Shown piece by piece: positions 13,154 to 13,875 of a stretch of DNA of 13,875 nt. The notes below the pieces were generated by a model. It did not search any database and was not told where the DNA came from. It saw nothing but the letters and a program-made list of their open reading frames with translations. Every line of letters begins with the position of its first letter. Position 1 is the stretch's first letter. The stretch covers positions 1 to 13,875 of the forward strand of contig JAFLUR010000023.1 of the NCBI GenBank assembly GCA_022508725.1, written 5' to 3'. The position numbers and the translations under genes were made by a program. The DNA comes from Oscillospiraceae bacterium (lineage in GTDB: Bacteria; Bacillota; Clostridia; UBA1381).

Positions 13154-13687
13154 CTATTCAACCGATTCGATTACCGCATAATTTCCGTCTGTACGCTTGT
13201 ACACAACATTCATATTATTTGTATCGGCGTTTTTAAATACATAAAAATTATGATTAAGCAAATTCATCTGCAGCACAGCCTCTTCAACATTCATCGGCTT
13301 AACCCGGAAAGTCTTGGTCTTTACGATTTTAAATTCCTTTTCCTCCTCGATAACCTCATTCTCACCGCTTATAAGGATATTATCAAGCACCGAACCATGT
13401 TTGATTTTCTTTTCAAGCCTGGTCTTATTCTTTCTTATCTGACGCTCGATAATATCAACCGTCTTATCGATAGCGGCAAAAATTTCATCCTTTACTTCCG
13501 CGCGATAAATCATGCCCACAGCATAAATCGTGGTTTCTATATAATCCTTTTCCTTGATTTTTCCGATCACAATTCTTGCATTGGGCTCTTCCTTAAAGAA
13601 TTTGTCAAGCTTCGAAAGCTTTTTTGTAACATAATCCTTTGCTTTATCGGATACTTCGGTTTTTCTGCCGATAATCTCGAATTTCAT
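13154..13687 (-). CDS. hpf: Ribosome hibernation promotion factor, long form
   Basis: Long Hpf binds the 30S subunit and dimerises ribosomes into inactive 100S particles under starvation or stress. The 177-residue product has an N-terminal beta-alpha-beta ribosome-binding domain (about 1-98; MKFEIIGRKTEVSDKAKDYV at the start). A charged linker follows (about 99-121). The C-terminal dimerisation domain (about 122-175) contains FRVKPMNVEEAVLQMNLLNH and FYVFKNADTNNMNVVYKRTDG. Length and the two domains mark it as the long type rather than the short enterobacterial Hpf/YfiA. The ATG at 13687 follows GGGAG at a spacing of eight. It has its own promoter and terminator, so it is likely monocistronic. 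Confidence 0.95.
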   Translation of the reverse strand: MKFEIIGRKTEVSDKAKDYVTKKLSKLDKFFKEEPNARIVIGKIKEKDYIETTIYAVGMIYRAEVKDEIFAAIDKTVDIIERQIRKNKTRLEKKIKHGSVLDNILISGENEVIEEEKEFKIVKTKTFRVKPMNVEEAVLQMNLLNHNFYVFKNADTNNMNVVYKRTDGNYAVIESVE

Positions 13688-13730
13688 AAGATCAACTCCC
13701 TTTATTTTTATAAGGATTTTTCACCTATAG

Positions 13731-13759
13731 TATATATACCCGTTAAATTTTAACTTCAA
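13731..13759 (-). promoter_or_regulatory. Predicted promoter of hpf
   Basis: On the minus strand TTGAAG (13754-13759) is followed after 17 bp by TATATA (13731-13736). A shifted -10 box TATACT at 13729-13734 would need a 19-bp spacer. Transcription would start near 13724, giving a leader of about 36 nt. No sigma-B or sigma-H type sequence was recognised. Confidence 0.45.
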
Positions 13760-13832
13760 ACACTTTTTTAAAAAAAGTATAAATTTTTTTTGAAAAAGGA
13801 TAATAAAAATGCGGCGGCTTATAAGAGCCTGT

Positions 13833-13875
13833 TTAGTATCTTCCAATCATCATCTTTTTGGCGTCTTTTCCGGCA
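13833..13875 (-). CDS. Possible 3' end of a gene entering from the right edge
   Basis: A minus-strand frame from the edge reads AGKDAKKMMIGRY and then TAA (13833-13835). A second minus-strand frame is open to a TAA at 13819-13821 and reads CRKRRQKDDDWKILNRLL. On the plus strand an ATG at 13809, with AAGGA eight bases upstream, is also open to the edge. Too little sequence is present to decide which, if any, is a gene. Confidence 0.25.
   Translation of the reverse strand, partial: AGKDAKKMMIGRY

Noticed and set aside
1..13875. CRISPR array, prophage, restriction-modification or other defence locus
   Set aside because: No regularly spaced repeats, cas-like, integrase, transposase, methylase or nuclease frames were found in any part of the window.

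Overview
The window looks like chromosome from an anaerobic Bacillota, most likely class Clostridia. The evidence is the Shine-Dalgarno-rich, moderately AT-rich sequence, a DnaD-type primosome protein, a long-form (two-domain) Hpf, a YwlE-type phosphatase, a long clostridial-type PRPP synthetase and a DUF421/DUF4363 pair. The species cannot be named from the sequence. The hexuronate genes suggest an organism that lives on pectin or glucuronides, as gut Clostridia do; that is inference.

Layout. 1-1781 (-): the first 593 codons of rpoB, running off the left edge. 1782-2191: divergent intergenic region with back-to-back promoters and a 27-bp palindrome. 2192-3247 (+): dnaD with two C-terminal DnaD domains. 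3248-3511: gap with a 12-bp stem-loop, an AT palindrome and the prs promoter. 3512-4642 (+): divergent PRPP synthetase. 4678-4718: bidirectional terminator. 4739-5814 (-): DUF421 (YetF-like) membrane protein followed by a DUF4363 protein. 5862-5886: strong terminator. 5926-12741 (-): seven tightly spaced genes, transcribed in the order araC-type regulator, sua5/tsaC, ywlE, rimI, tsaD, uxaC, uxaB. 12742-13153: long leader and promoter for that run, containing a 144-bp inverted-repeat element flanked by TTTA repeats, then the hpf terminator. 13154-13687 (-): hpf. 13688-13875: hpf promoter and an undecided gene edge.

How the genes work together. Sua5 makes threonylcarbamoyl-AMP and TsaD transfers the threonylcarbamoyl group to A37 of ANN-decoding tRNAs (t6A). 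TsaB and TsaE, the usual bacterial partners, are not in the window. RimI is the Nalpha-acetyltransferase commonly beside tsaD, and YwlE is a protein-arginine phosphatase whose neighbourhood with ywlC (sua5) recalls Bacillus subtilis. UxaC and UxaB take galacturonate to altronate via tagaturonate. The regulator, the tRNA-modification genes and the sugar-acid genes all face one way with small gaps and no visible internal terminator, so they may form one transcription unit ending at 5862-5886.

I found no CRISPR array, tRNA, rRNA, phage gene, transposase or defence system. Most genes are ordinary housekeeping genes. The less ordinary signals are the mixed operon, the inverted-repeat element in its leader and the palindrome in the dnaD leader.
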